DNA from: Myxococcales bacterium
GTDB lineage: Bacteria; Myxococcota_A; Polyangia; Polyangiales; Polyangiaceae
Reading direction: 5' to 3'
Length of the DNA: 64,000 bases
NCBI GenBank assembly: GCA_016706225.1
Contig: JADJKB010000021.1
Span: 1,344,704 to 1,408,703, forward strand
The translations under genes were made by a program, and so were the position numbers. Position 1 is the stretch's first letter, and each line of letters starts with the position of its first letter. Positions 26,271 through 34,963 of the stretch are shown in pieces. The notes beneath the pieces were generated by a model. That model was given only the letters and a program-made list of their open reading frames with translations. It did no database searches and had not been told where the DNA came from.

Positions 26271-26686
26271 ACCCGGACACTCACGCCCGGACGAGCGTCC
26301 GTCAAGCGCGGTGTGCTCGCCGGGCCGGTCCGAGCCGAGGCGGCGGAAGCGCTTGCTCCCAGGCGACGAGATGCGACGTCCACGCGGGCATCAACTCGCC
26401 CTGCGCCGCAGAGTGACTACTTCTGCTTCCTTGCGCTCCTCTCTCCGCCGCTGCCTTCGCCGACCGCTCGGTCCTCGGCGCTGGCCTCCCAGTTCTCGCT
26501 GACGCCTTCCCCCCGCGTCCACCCGCAGGCCGCGCGAGCGGCCGAGGACCGACGCTTGAGGGGGAACGACCGCCACGAGGCCGCGACAGCGGCCGAGAGC
26601 CGGGCGAGGCGGGAAAACGCGTCGCTTCGTTGCTGCTGGCCGGCCCGACTACCGATCAGGGCCGTGGTAGCGCCGCTCCCTGGGTC
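26271..26686. other. Intergenic region without recognisable gene
   Basis: About 415 bases of very GC-rich sequence lie between the divergent PhnD-like gene and mutS2. Open frames occur on both strands but none has a good start, ribosome site or sensible composition. Promoters for both flanking genes should lie here; none was convincing by eye. Confidence 0.5.
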
Positions 26687-29140
26687 GTGTCATACGGCGC
26701 CGCCGTGGACCTGCACCCCGACAACGGCGGCGGCGATGCCGCAGAGCAGCGCACGTCCCACGACCTCGAGTGGGGGTACTTGCTCGACCACCTGGCAGGC
26801 TCGTGTGTCTCGACGTCAGCAGCGGCCCGCATGCGAGCGCTCCGACCGGAGCGCAGCGTCGCGGCGGCGCGCGCCCGGATGACCCTCACGGCGGAGGCGC
26901 TGGCGGCAAGCGTCGACGACGCGCCCATCCCGGCCCGAGGCCTGCCCGAGCTGGACCAATCCCTCCCGCGGGTCGCGAAGGGCAGCGTCGCGAGCGGGGA
27001 GGAGCTGCGGGACATCAGCCGCCTGCTCGAGGCCTCCCGCACGCTGCGAGCCTACGCACAGGCGCAGACGGTCCCGCGTCCGTCGCTCGCGGCGGCGCTC
27101 GGCAGCGCTGCATCCCTCGAGCCACTGGCCGAGCTTCTGTCGAGCTCGATCGAAGCAGACGGCAGCGTCGCGGACTCCGCCTCACCCGCGCTCCGCGATG
27201 CGAGACGCCGCGTCGGCGAGGTGCGACGCGAGCTCGGTTCACGACTCTCGCAGTTGATGCGGCGCTACTCCGAGGTCTTGCGCGACGACTACTGGACGGA
27301 GCACGACGGTCGTTTTGTGCTGCCCGTGCGCTCCGACGCTCACCTGCGCGTCAACGGCATCGTGCTCGGGTCCAGCGCTTCGGGCGCCACGCTCTACGTC
27401 GAACCCGAAGAGGTGACCCAACTCGGCAACCGCCTGAAGGTCGCCGAAGCAGAGGTCGAGCGGGAGGTGGCGCGGGTCCTCGCCGTGCTGTCCGCGGAGG
27501 TCACGCGCCACGCGCCCGAGCTCGCGGCCGCCCTCGAAGCCTGCCTGGAGGCCGACCGCCTGGCGGCGCTCTGCCGCTTCGCTGAGGAGACCCGCAGCAT
27601 CGCGCTGATGCCGACGGACGCGCCGCACGCAGCCTTGACCTCCATGCGCCACCCGCTGCTCGTGATGCAGGGCATCCGTGTCATCCCGAACGACATCACG
27701 CTCGCCGGCGGCACGGCGCTGGTGATCTCCGGGCCCAACGCGGGTGGAAAGACGGTCGCACTGAAGGCGCTGGGCCTCGCAGCCTGGATGGTGCGGGCCG
27801 GCATCCCCGTCCCGACCGAGCCCGGGTCGGAGCTCGGTTTTTTCGAGCCCGTGCTCACCGACGTCGGTGACGAACAATCACTGCAGTTCTCCCTCTCGAC
27901 CTTCAGCGCCCACGTCAAGAACCTGGCTTCGATCTTGGAGCGGTCCGGTGATCGCGCGCTGGTGCTGCTGGACGAGGTTGCGGCCGGAACGGATCCCGAA
28001 GAAGGCTCGGCGCTGGCCGCGGCGTTGCTCGAGGCGCTGGTGGAACGGGGCGCCGCCGTGGCGGTTACGACCCACTACGAACGCCTGAAGGAGCTCGGCG
28101 CCGGCGGTGGCCCGCTGATCAATGCGTCCATGGGTTTCGACCTCGGCAAGATGGAACCGACCTTCCGTCTGACCATCGGCGTTCCTGGTGCGTCGAGCGC
28201 GCTGGCCGTGGCGCTGCGTTATGGCGTTCCAACCCAGGTCATCGAGCGGGCCCAGGAGCTCTTGCCTCACCGGGCCCTCGATCGAGAAGAGCTGGTGCAG
28301 AAGCTCGAAGCGGAGCGCTCGACCTTGGAAGCGGCCCGACGTGATGCTGAAGAGGAACTGCGACGGCAACGTTTGCTCACCGCCGAGATCGAAGAGCAAA
28401 GGGCCAAGGCCCGCGCTGAAGAGCGGGCACTCCTGGCCGCCGAGTCCCGCGAGCTCCTGGCCGAGGTGCGGAGAGCTCGCGCCGAGTTGCAGGCCGCCAA
28501 ACACCGTGTCGACCGCGGAGATGCGAGTCGCAGCGAGCTGAAACAAGCCGAGAAGAGCGTCAACGAGGCCGCCCGCCAGGTGGCGTTGGGCGGAGCGCTC
28601 GAGCTGGCCACCCGAGCTCCAATGCCCGCGCGCACCGGCCAACGGCCTGCGGCCGAGGCGGATCTCAGCGTCGGAACCCGCGTCTTTCTCAAACAGCTGG
28701 GACAGCACGGGGAGGTCATCGATCCCCCGAACAAGGGTGTGCTCAAGGTGGCGGTAGGTTCGATCAAGCTCACGGTGCGGATCGACGAGCTCGAAGTGGC
28801 GAAGGCGAAACCGCCCGGCGCAAAACAGGCAACCAAGAAGGTATTGCCCAAGGCCGCGCTCGAGGTCCAGGATGGCTTTGTCCCCGTACGCACGACCGAC
28901 AACACACTCGACCTGCGTGGGCAGCGGGTAGACGAGGCCTTGGACGCGGTCGACGCCTTCGTCGATCAGATGCTGAGGGTCGGCGAGCGGGTCGCGTATA
29001 TTTTGCACGGCCATGGGACCGGCGCTCTGAAGCTCGCGGTGCGAGCCCACCTGTCGGCGCATTCTCTCGTCAAGCGTTCCCGCCCGGCCGAGTCCGATGA
29101 CGGCGGCGACGCTTTCACCGTGCTCTCGTTCGACCGCTGA
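26687..29140 (+). CDS. mutS2: MutS2-type ATPase with Smr domain
   Basis: About 817 aa if the GTG at 26687 is used; a GTG at 26705 or a TTG at 26630 are alternatives. The N-terminal start of the family is clear (SHDLEWGYLLDHLAGSCVS). The ATPase has Walker A GPNAGGKT, Walker B LVLLDEVAAGTDPEEG and the TTHYERLKE loop. A long charged coiled coil follows, then a KOW-like part (GTRVFLKQLGQHGEVID) and a C-terminal Smr domain (LDLRGQRVDEAL, ILHGHGTGALK). MutS2 lacks the mismatch-binding domain. In other bacteria it limits recombination or splits collided ribosomes. A second Smr gene lies 5 kb away. Confidence 0.94.
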   Translation: MSYGAAVDLHPDNGGGDAAEQRTSHDLEWGYLLDHLAGSCVSTSAAARMRALRPERSVAAARARMTLTAEALAASVDDAPIPARGLPELDQSLPRVAKGSVASGEELRDISRLLEASRTLRAYAQAQTVPRPSLAAALGSAASLEPLAELLSSSIEADGSVADSASPALRDARRRVGEVRRELGSRLSQLMRRYSEVLRDDYWTEHDGRFVLPVRSDAHLRVNGIVLGSSASGATLYVEPEEVTQLGNRLKVAEAEVEREVARVLAVLSAEVTRHAPELAAALEACLEADRLAALCRFAEETRSIALMPTDAPHAALTSMRHPLLVMQGIRVIPNDITLAGGTALVISGPNAGGKTVALKALGLAAWMVRAGIPVPTEPGSELGFFEPVLTDVGDEQSLQFSLSTFSAHVKNLASILERSGDRALVLLDEVAAGTDPEEGSALAAALLEALVERGAAVAVTTHYERLKELGAGGGPLINASMGFDLGKMEPTFRLTIGVPGASSALAVALRYGVPTQVIERAQELLPHRALDREELVQKLEAERSTLEAARRDAEEELRRQRLLTAEIEEQRAKARAEERALLAAESRELLAEVRRARAELQAAKHRVDRGDASRSELKQAEKSVNEAARQVALGGALELATRAPMPARTGQRPAAEADLSVGTRVFLKQLGQHGEVIDPPNKGVLKVAVGSIKLTVRIDELEVAKAKPPGAKQATKKVLPKAALEVQDGFVPVRTTDNTLDLRGQRVDEALDAVDAFVDQMLRVGERVAYILHGHGTGALKLAVRAHLSAHSLVKRSRPAESDDGGDAFTVLSFDR

Positions 29141-29183
29141 TCGCCGCTTGCGCTGGGCGCTGCCCGCGCGTACGCCTCCGCGC

Positions 29184-30110
29184 ATGTGGTCGCTGCGCGC
29201 TCTCGTGCTCTTGCTCGGGTTCACCTCGCTGGTCGCTTGCGCGCCGAGGAGCCGAACGCCGTCGGGCGGCGCGGGCCTGGCTCACATCAGCGCCGCCCCC
29301 GAGTTCGCGCTGCCGGACGAGACCGGCAAGCTGCGCGCGCTGAGCGAGTTTCGCGGACACGCCCTGGTCCTGTATTTCTACCCGAAAGACGGCACGCCGG
29401 GCTGCACGCGCGAAGCCTGCGCGTTTCGCGACGAGTGGCAGCGCCTGAGTGCCACCGGCGCGCTCGTCGTCGGTGTTTCCCTGGACAGCGTCGAGTCCCA
29501 TGCCGCATTCAAACGCATGCACGCGTTGCCGTTTCCGCTGCTGAGCGACGCGGAAGGCCGCGTGCTCGCGGCGTACGGCGTGCCGAAGGACGCAAAGGGT
29601 TACGCTTCGCGCACGACCTTCATCATCGACGCGCAGGGTGTGATTCGCAGGATCTTCCCGGAGGTAGATCCGGCGGTACATGTGAACCAGGTGCTCGAGA
29701 CCCTGGCGGAACTGAAACGACTCGGCCTGCACACGGCACCCGCGCCCGCCACGCCCCTGCCCCGCGGCGCCGAGTCCTGCCAGACTCCGACCGCGATGAC
29801 CTCCCCCGCTACCCCCACCTTCGTGTACTTCATCGAGCCCAGACGACCGGAGATGGTCAGCACGCCCACCGCCGACGAAGAGGCGATGATCGAAAAACAC
29901 TTCCAGTACCTGAAGGGGCTCACGGAGCGCGGCGTGCTCATCCTGGCGGGCCCCAGCACCGATCCGCCCCATACCGGCATCGTCGTCTTCCGCGCGGCAG
30001 ATCGCCCAGCCGCCGAGGCGATCCTCGGCGCTGATCCCGCAGTGCAAGCCGGAGTGTTCAGCGCACGCCTCAGCGCGTTCCGAGTTTCGCTGAGCGGCGC
30101 CTGCAAGTAG
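29184..30110 (+). CDS. Lipoprotein fusion of Bcp-type peroxiredoxin and YCII domain
   Basis: 308 aa from the ATG at 29184, with a lipoprotein signal (LVLLLGFTSLVAC, cysteine near residue 20). Residues 40-185 are a BCP/PrxQ-type peroxiredoxin: FYPKDGTPGCTREACAFRDEW holds the peroxidatic cysteine and a second cysteine five residues later, as in resolving-Cys PrxQ enzymes. After an Ala/Pro linker, residues 215-308 form a YCII-type domain (EKHFQYLKGLTERGVLILAGP). The peroxiredoxin would reduce peroxides in the envelope. An internal ATG precedes the YCII part, so separate expression is possible. It starts 43 bases after mutS2. Confidence 0.88.
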   Translation: MWSLRALVLLLGFTSLVACAPRSRTPSGGAGLAHISAAPEFALPDETGKLRALSEFRGHALVLYFYPKDGTPGCTREACAFRDEWQRLSATGALVVGVSLDSVESHAAFKRMHALPFPLLSDAEGRVLAAYGVPKDAKGYASRTTFIIDAQGVIRRIFPEVDPAVHVNQVLETLAELKRLGLHTAPAPATPLPRGAESCQTPTAMTSPATPTFVYFIEPRRPEMVSTPTADEEAMIEKHFQYLKGLTERGVLILAGPSTDPPHTGIVVFRAADRPAAEAILGADPAVQAGVFSARLSAFRVSLSGACK

Positions 30111-30157
30111 GCGAAATACTCCGGGGCGGGGCCTCACGCTTCACGCGCGGCCGCGGC

Positions 30158-30805
30158 TCAGTTCACACATTTGTTGTTCTTGCACTCCTGGCCGTCACCG
30201 CAGGCGTGCCCGCAAGCACCGCAGTTGTTCTCGTCACTCCAGAGGTTCGCGCAGCCGCTGGCGCAGCAAGTCTCGCCGGAATCACAGTTGGAGCCCCCGT
30301 TGCAGGAGCAATCCAGATTGCCGCCCGAGTTGCCGCAGGTCTCACCGGGGCGACAGGTGTTGTTGTCACACTCGCAGCGGCCTTCCTTGTTGCAATGGAC
30401 CGCGGGGCCGCCGGCACCACCGCACTGCGACGCTTCGGTGCAGCGACAGCGGCCTTGTCCGCAGGTCAGCCCGGTCGCGCAGACCTGTCCACACGACCCG
30501 CAATTAGTCACGCTCGTGAGCAGGTCGACACAAACCCCTCCGCAGCTCTCTTCACCCGGATTGCACCCCGACGCGCCACCGGTGTTGGCCACGCCACCCG
30601 TGTTGGCCACGCCGCCGGTGTTGGCCGCGCCGCCGGTGTTGGCCGCGCCGCCGGTGTTGGCCGCGCCGCCGGTGCTGGCTGCGCCGCCGGTGCTGCCGCT
30701 GCCTCCCGCACCGCCGCCGAATTCGAATTCGTCGTACGAGTTGGTGCAGGCGAAGGCCAAGGCGAGGCCCGAGAGGGCCAGAACGAGCCGGATTTTTTGC
30801 CCCAT
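30158..30805 (-). CDS. Cys-rich lipoprotein with Gly/Ala/Thr linker
   Basis: 215 aa from the second of two adjacent ATGs (first at 30808). The signal peptide ends in LALAFAC near residue 20. A linker of NTGGAA and NTGGVA repeats (about 33-75) leads to a C-terminal part with roughly 26 cysteines in spaced groups such as CGGVCVDLLTSVTNCGSCG, CRCTEASQC and ANLWSDENNCGACGHAC. This tail resembles the stigma/dickkopf-like cysteine-rich modules of myxobacterial surface lipoproteins. Many disulphides are expected, so oxidative folding is needed. Function unknown. Confidence 0.87.
   Translation of the reverse strand: MGQKIRLVLALSGLALAFACTNSYDEFEFGGGAGGSGSTGGAASTGGAANTGGAANTGGAANTGGVANTGGVANTGGASGCNPGEESCGGVCVDLLTSVTNCGSCGQVCATGLTCGQGRCRCTEASQCGGAGGPAVHCNKEGRCECDNNTCRPGETCGNSGGNLDCSCNGGSNCDSGETCCASGCANLWSDENNCGACGHACGDGQECKNNKCVN
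30570..30700 (-). repeat. 18-bp tandem repeats in linker
   Basis: About seven near-identical 18-base units encode NTGGAA/NTGGVA repeats in the 30158 lipoprotein. Units differ mainly at one Ala/Val codon, showing recent expansion of a frame-preserving repeat. Confidence 0.85.
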
Positions 30806-30882
30806 CACCAGAGAAAGCTAGCGCGAATCATGGGTTCGCGCTCGCCAACGCCCGCCTCGCGGGAGAAGTCGCCGTCGATCGC

Positions 30883-31788
30883 TCACTCGGCCGCGCGGTC
30901 GACCCCACGCAGCAGAGGAAAACCGAGCGCTTCGCGCTGGGCCATCCAGCCCTGCGCGACGGCCCGTGCCAGCGTGCGCACGCGCAAGATGTAGCGCTGT
31001 CGTTCGGTGACACCGATGGCTCCGCGTGCGTCGAGCACGTTGAAGGCGTGGGCGGCCTTCACGACACAGTCATAGGCAGGTAGCACCAGCTTCTTCAGCG
31101 GATCTTCGTCGCGCTCGAGCAGGCGCTTGGCTTCGCCCTCCGCATGATCGAAGGCCAAGAAGTGCGCCTTCACGTCGGCCTCTTCGAAGTTGTACGTGCT
31201 CCATTCCCACTCGGCGCGCTGATAGATCTCGCCGTACTTGACCTGTTTGTCGAAGGCGAGGTCGTACACGTTGTCGACATCCTGCAGATACATCGCGATG
31301 CGCTCGAGCCCGTAGGTGAGCTCACCGCTGACCGGCTTCATGTCGAAGCCGCCGCACTGCTGAAAGTAGGTGAACTGGCTGATCTCGAGCCCGTCGAGCC
31401 AGACCTGCCAGCCGAGGCCCCAGGCGCCCAGGGTCGGGCTCTCCCAGTCGTCTTCGATGAAACGCACGTCGTGTTCGAGGGGATTCGTCCCCAGGGCCAC
31501 CAGCGACTCGAGATACAGATCCTGAATGTCGAGCGGGCTCGGCTTCAGGATCACCTGAAACTGGTGGAACTGCTGCAAGCGGTTCGGGTTCTCGCCGTAC
31601 CGTCCGTCGGTCGGGCGCCGCGAGGGTTCGACGAACGCCACGTTCCATGGCTCGGGTCCCAGTGAGCGCAGGAACGTCGCCGGGTTGTACGTGCCGGCGC
31701 CCACCTCCGAGTTGTACGGCTGCACGATCAGGCAGCCACGCTCGGCCCAGAACTTCTGCAGCGTCAGGATCAGGTCTTGAAAGTACAC
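30883..31788 (-). CDS. glyQ: Glycine--tRNA ligase alpha subunit GlyQ
   Basis: 301 aa, the usual alpha-subunit size. It starts MYFQDLILTLQKFWAERGC and holds the class II motifs of the heterotetrameric enzyme: GAGTYNPATFLRSLGPEPW, RRPTDGRYGENPNRLQQFHQ and ELTYGLERIAMYLQ. GlyQ carries the aminoacylation site and works with the beta subunit GlyS, which carries tRNA-binding and editing parts. The gene for GlyS is not in this window, whereas in many bacteria it follows glyQ directly. The next gene downstream on this strand encodes the Cys-rich lipoprotein. Confidence 0.97.
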   Translation of the reverse strand: MYFQDLILTLQKFWAERGCLIVQPYNSEVGAGTYNPATFLRSLGPEPWNVAFVEPSRRPTDGRYGENPNRLQQFHQFQVILKPSPLDIQDLYLESLVALGTNPLEHDVRFIEDDWESPTLGAWGLGWQVWLDGLEISQFTYFQQCGGFDMKPVSGELTYGLERIAMYLQDVDNVYDLAFDKQVKYGEIYQRAEWEWSTYNFEEADVKAHFLAFDHAEGEAKRLLERDEDPLKKLVLPAYDCVVKAAHAFNVLDARGAIGVTERQRYILRVRTLARAVAQGWMAQREALGFPLLRGVDRAAE

Positions 31789-31870
31789 GGCGGCGCGAGC
31801 CTAGGTCGGCGGCGGGGCGCCCGCAATTTCCATCTGCGATGCCGGGCGCCCGGGTCCCGCTACCTCTCCC

Positions 31871-33091
31871 TCACTGCCCCGTCCAGTCCTTGCACCACGT
31901 GCACTCCGGCGCCGTGCCGCCCTTCAGGCACGCATCGCAGACCGGGTCCTGCTTGCAGGACGTGTCCGTGCAGCCGACGCTGGAAGGTGACGTCGCGCCG
32001 TGCAGGAACTGCTCGAGCCAATCGACGTAAGGGGAGCCCTCGCTCTTCCTTTCGTACATGGCGTCGTACGGGTGCAGGCAGTGGAGCGGCCCGGGCGAGA
32101 GGAAAAAACGATAGTTCGGCGCGGCGGCGCTGATGTCGAGCAGCGACTTTTGCATCTTGCCCGACCAATCCGCGGCATCACCACCCATCGCGGTGTAGTA
32201 ACCGGTCTGATCCTTGTCGAAGGCGGTCGTCTGCTCGGCAATGCGCATGTTTGGGTAGTGTTTTCCGATCGCGACGTAGAGGTCGACGATGGTCAACGTC
32301 GTGATGTCCTTGCCCTTCAAATCCGGGACCTGCTGCGGGATCTGCGCATTCCAGTTGGGCAAGCTGTCTTTGAAGAAGGTGTCGCTGACGATGCCGCAGC
32401 CCGAGTCCGCGACGACGCTGATCTTGGCGTTCGGGTACTGATCCGCCACGTAAGGCGCGTGCCCGATGGCACCGTAGGCGCCGGCGCTGCAGCCGGTGAC
32501 CAGGATCTCATCCGGCTGATAACGCTCATAGACCCACTTGAGGACCGTCTGGGAGTTGACGAAGCCCTTGTGATTGATGGTCAGCCCGGGCGCGTATTCC
32601 TTGACGGCGTCACCCCAGTGCACGTCACCCGTGCAATAGGGAATGTGCACCAGCGTCCAGCCCGCGACCGGGTTCTTCGGGTCGTCGAAGCGATAGATGC
32701 CCCCGGCGCCGCCGGCAAGGAAAGCCTTGACCTGCACTTCGGTCGGGGCTTCGGGCTCGAAGATGGCGTCCGAGATCGAACAGGTGAGCTGATTCCAGCA
32801 CGCACCACCACCACGGAAGTCGATCACGATCTTCTTCGGATCGCCGCCCTCGACGAAGAAGCGGAACGGAGTGCCGCGCGAACAAATCGTGTCGCCACCG
32901 GGCTCGACGGTCCGCAGCTCGCCCACCGAGGGAATGTCCGGTGCGCCGGCGCTGCCGCCAGCGCCGGCGCTGCCACCGCTTCCGCCCGTCCCAGAGGGGG
33001 AGCTCTCGCTGTCGTTTCCACAGGCGGTGAGCGCGAGAGAGGCAACCAAGGAGACCGCCGCGAACCCGAGACGGCTGAGCTTTTCGAACAT
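31871..33091 (-). CDS. Pectin-acetylesterase-like lipoprotein
   Basis: 406 aa from the ATG at 33091. The signal peptide ends in LALTAC near residue 24, followed by a Gly/Ser/Ala linker. The catalytic part has family features of plant-type pectin acetylesterases (PAE/notum): IDFRGGGACWN as the oxyanion region, VHIPYCTGDVHWGD, and the nucleophile elbow GCSAGAYG. A late HCLHPYDAMY could hold the catalytic His. The C-terminal 40 residues carry six cysteines (CTDTSCKQDPVCDACLKG, CTWCKDW). It is probably an outer-membrane esterase deacetylating polysaccharide; substrate not determined. Confidence 0.9.
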   Translation of the reverse strand: MFEKLSRLGFAAVSLVASLALTACGNDSESSPSGTGGSGGSAGAGGSAGAPDIPSVGELRTVEPGGDTICSRGTPFRFFVEGGDPKKIVIDFRGGGACWNQLTCSISDAIFEPEAPTEVQVKAFLAGGAGGIYRFDDPKNPVAGWTLVHIPYCTGDVHWGDAVKEYAPGLTINHKGFVNSQTVLKWVYERYQPDEILVTGCSAGAYGAIGHAPYVADQYPNAKISVVADSGCGIVSDTFFKDSLPNWNAQIPQQVPDLKGKDITTLTIVDLYVAIGKHYPNMRIAEQTTAFDKDQTGYYTAMGGDAADWSGKMQKSLLDISAAAPNYRFFLSPGPLHCLHPYDAMYERKSEGSPYVDWLEQFLHGATSPSSVGCTDTSCKQDPVCDACLKGGTAPECTWCKDWTGQ

Positions 33092-33196
33092 CAGGCAAGC
33101 ATAGGCAAGAATCGCGACACGGGCCAGTCCGGGTCGTGGCACCCGTGTGTCCGCGCTCGAGTTGACGCTGATCGTGGAGACCGCCAGACTCATCGT

Positions 33197-33475
33197 GTGC
33201 GCGTCGAGCTGTTGGCTGTCTGTTTCCTGCTGCTCGGCTGCGACAAGCTCTCGGGTGCTGAACCCCCGGCCGGGGAGCTCAGCCGCGGCGAGTGTGTACA
33301 GATGACGATTCGCCTCAACGAGCTCAGGGACAAGGAGCTCGGGAGGGTGAACAGCAAACAGCAGAGAAATACCGTCGACCACTGCATGCAACACGGGACT
33401 CGAGCGCAGTTCGACTGTGTGCAGTTTGCCAGTAATGCCAGCGAGGTCGCGCGCTGCGACGAGCGGGCCAAGTGA
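33197..33475 (+). CDS. Small four-cysteine lipoprotein, paralog 3
   Basis: 92 aa from the GTG at 33197. The N-terminus RVELLAVCFLLLGC is a short lipoprotein signal. The mature protein has GEC, DHC, FDC ten residues on and ARC twelve residues later, the same cysteine pattern as the two genes at 15637 and 15983; the segment RAQFDC here matches RSQFEC there. It is 22 bases upstream of the PFK-2-like gene. Function unknown. Confidence 0.75.
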   Translation: MRVELLAVCFLLLGCDKLSGAEPPAGELSRGECVQMTIRLNELRDKELGRVNSKQQRNTVDHCMQHGTRAQFDCVQFASNASEVARCDERAK

Positions 33476-33497
33476 GTGAAGCCGAAGGAGCGCGCCG

Positions 33498-34778
33498 ATG
33501 ATCCCCGAGGGCAGGGAGCTGCCAAAACACATCCTGGTGATGGTGGGCCTGCCCGCGCGTGGCAAGACCTACATCGCTCGCAAGATCGCGCGTTACCTGT
33601 CCTGGCTCGGGTACGACACCCGCACCTTCAACGTCGGTGAATACCGCCGCTCGCAGGTCGGAGCGCGCCAGCCCGCCAGCTTCTTCGACCACTCCGACGA
33701 GCGCAACACCGAGCTGCGCGAGGGGATCGCCATGCGGGCGCTCGACGACGTGCTCGAGTGGCTGGCGGGCGGGGGCGAAGTGGCAATCTACGACGCCACG
33801 AACACGGAGAAGTCACGCCGCGACATCATCTGGAACCGCTGTCGTGCCGTGGGTGTTCAGGTCGTGTTCGTCGAGAGCATTTGTGAAGACGAAGCCGTCG
33901 TCGAGGCCAACGTGCGCGACAACAAACTGCGCTCGCCCGACTACGCCGACGTGGACCCGGAGGAAGCCGTCCGGGACTTCCGCGCTCGGATCGCGGCCTA
34001 CGAGCGCACCTACGAACCGGTCGACGAACCAGAGAGGAGCTACGTCAAGATCATCGACGTCGGGCGCCAGGTCGTGGTCAACCACATGGAAGGCTACTTC
34101 AGCGCGCGCCTGATGTTCTTCTTGATGAACGTGCACCCGGGGCGGCGCAAGATCTGGCTCACGCGCCACGGCGAGAGCCTGTTCAACACCAGCGACCGCA
34201 TCGGCGGCGACAGCAACCTCTCACCCCGCGGTTTTGCCTACGCCCGGAGCCTCGCGGAGTTCATGCGACAGCAACCGGGCACCGACCGGCTGGTGGTCTG
34301 GACGAGCACACTCAAGCGCGCGATCCAGACCGCCGCGGAGCTGGGAATAAGGCCCATCGCTCGCCGTGCGCTGGACGAGATTGACGCCGGGGTCTGCGAC
34401 GGCATGACCTACGACGAGATCAAGCAGAATCTCCCGGACGAGTACCGCGCGCGCGTCGGCAACAAGTTCCGCTATCGCTACCCTCGCGGTGAGTCCTACG
34501 CCGACGTGATCTTGCGGCTGGAGCCGGTCATCGTGGACATCGAGCGCCAGCGTCAGCCGATCTTGCTGGTGGGGCACCAGGCGATCATCCGAGCGCTCTA
34601 CGGCTATCTGACCGGGCGCCCCCAGGAGGAGTGCCCCCACGTCCCGATCCCGCTGCACACGCTGATCGAGCTGACGCCGACCGCCTACGGCTACGAAGAG
34701 CACCGCGTCGAGCTGGAGCCGGACCTGCCGGATCGGTCGGACGCTCCGCTCTCGATGGGGCCCTGGCCGCAGGGGTGA
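33498..34778 (+). CDS. Eukaryote-type 6-phosphofructo-2-kinase / fructose-2,6-bisphosphatase
   Basis: 426 aa with an AAGGAG ribosome site before the ATG. The N-terminal kinase half has the P-loop GLPARGKT (17-24) followed by YIARKIARYLSWLGYDTRTF and NVGEYRR, nearly as in animal PFK-2. The C-terminal histidine-phosphatase half has TRHGES with the phospho-accepting H224, GGDSNLSPRG, EIDAGVCDGMTYDEI, YRYPRGESYADV and the second histidine H360 in VGHQA. Both active sites look complete. In eukaryotes it makes and removes fructose 2,6-bisphosphate, the glycolysis switch. A bacterial homolog could do the same or use another sugar phosphate; no target enzyme is nearby. Confidence 0.95.
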   Translation: MIPEGRELPKHILVMVGLPARGKTYIARKIARYLSWLGYDTRTFNVGEYRRSQVGARQPASFFDHSDERNTELREGIAMRALDDVLEWLAGGGEVAIYDATNTEKSRRDIIWNRCRAVGVQVVFVESICEDEAVVEANVRDNKLRSPDYADVDPEEAVRDFRARIAAYERTYEPVDEPERSYVKIIDVGRQVVVNHMEGYFSARLMFFLMNVHPGRRKIWLTRHGESLFNTSDRIGGDSNLSPRGFAYARSLAEFMRQQPGTDRLVVWTSTLKRAIQTAAELGIRPIARRALDEIDAGVCDGMTYDEIKQNLPDEYRARVGNKFRYRYPRGESYADVILRLEPVIVDIERQRQPILLVGHQAIIRALYGYLTGRPQEECPHVPIPLHTLIELTPTAYGYEEHRVELEPDLPDRSDAPLSMGPWPQG

Positions 34779-34963
34779 GGCGAACGAAGCGAGCACGCGC
34801 GAATGTTCGCGCCGCGCTCCGCGCCCACTCGAGCGGCGCGCTCCCGCTCGACATCGTGATTGGCTTGCCCGGGCCAGCCGGCGCAGGTACTTCTCGTACA
34901 TGGCGCGAGTCGGACATGCGATGGGTGCGGCGTGGCTCGTTTCGCGGTCGAGGCCGTCTCCCT

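Noticed and set aside
26391..26576. Small minus-strand open frame between the PhnD-like gene and mutS2
   Set aside because: No ribosome site, very Arg-rich, no domain; typical chance frame at this GC content.
24864..26882. Plus-strand open frame of about 670 codons
   Set aside because: It runs antisense through two supported genes and into mutS2; composition is Arg-rich as expected of a shadow.
22996..30700. Tandem repeats that might suggest CRISPR arrays
   Set aside because: The units are contiguous without spacers and are in frame within lipoprotein linkers.
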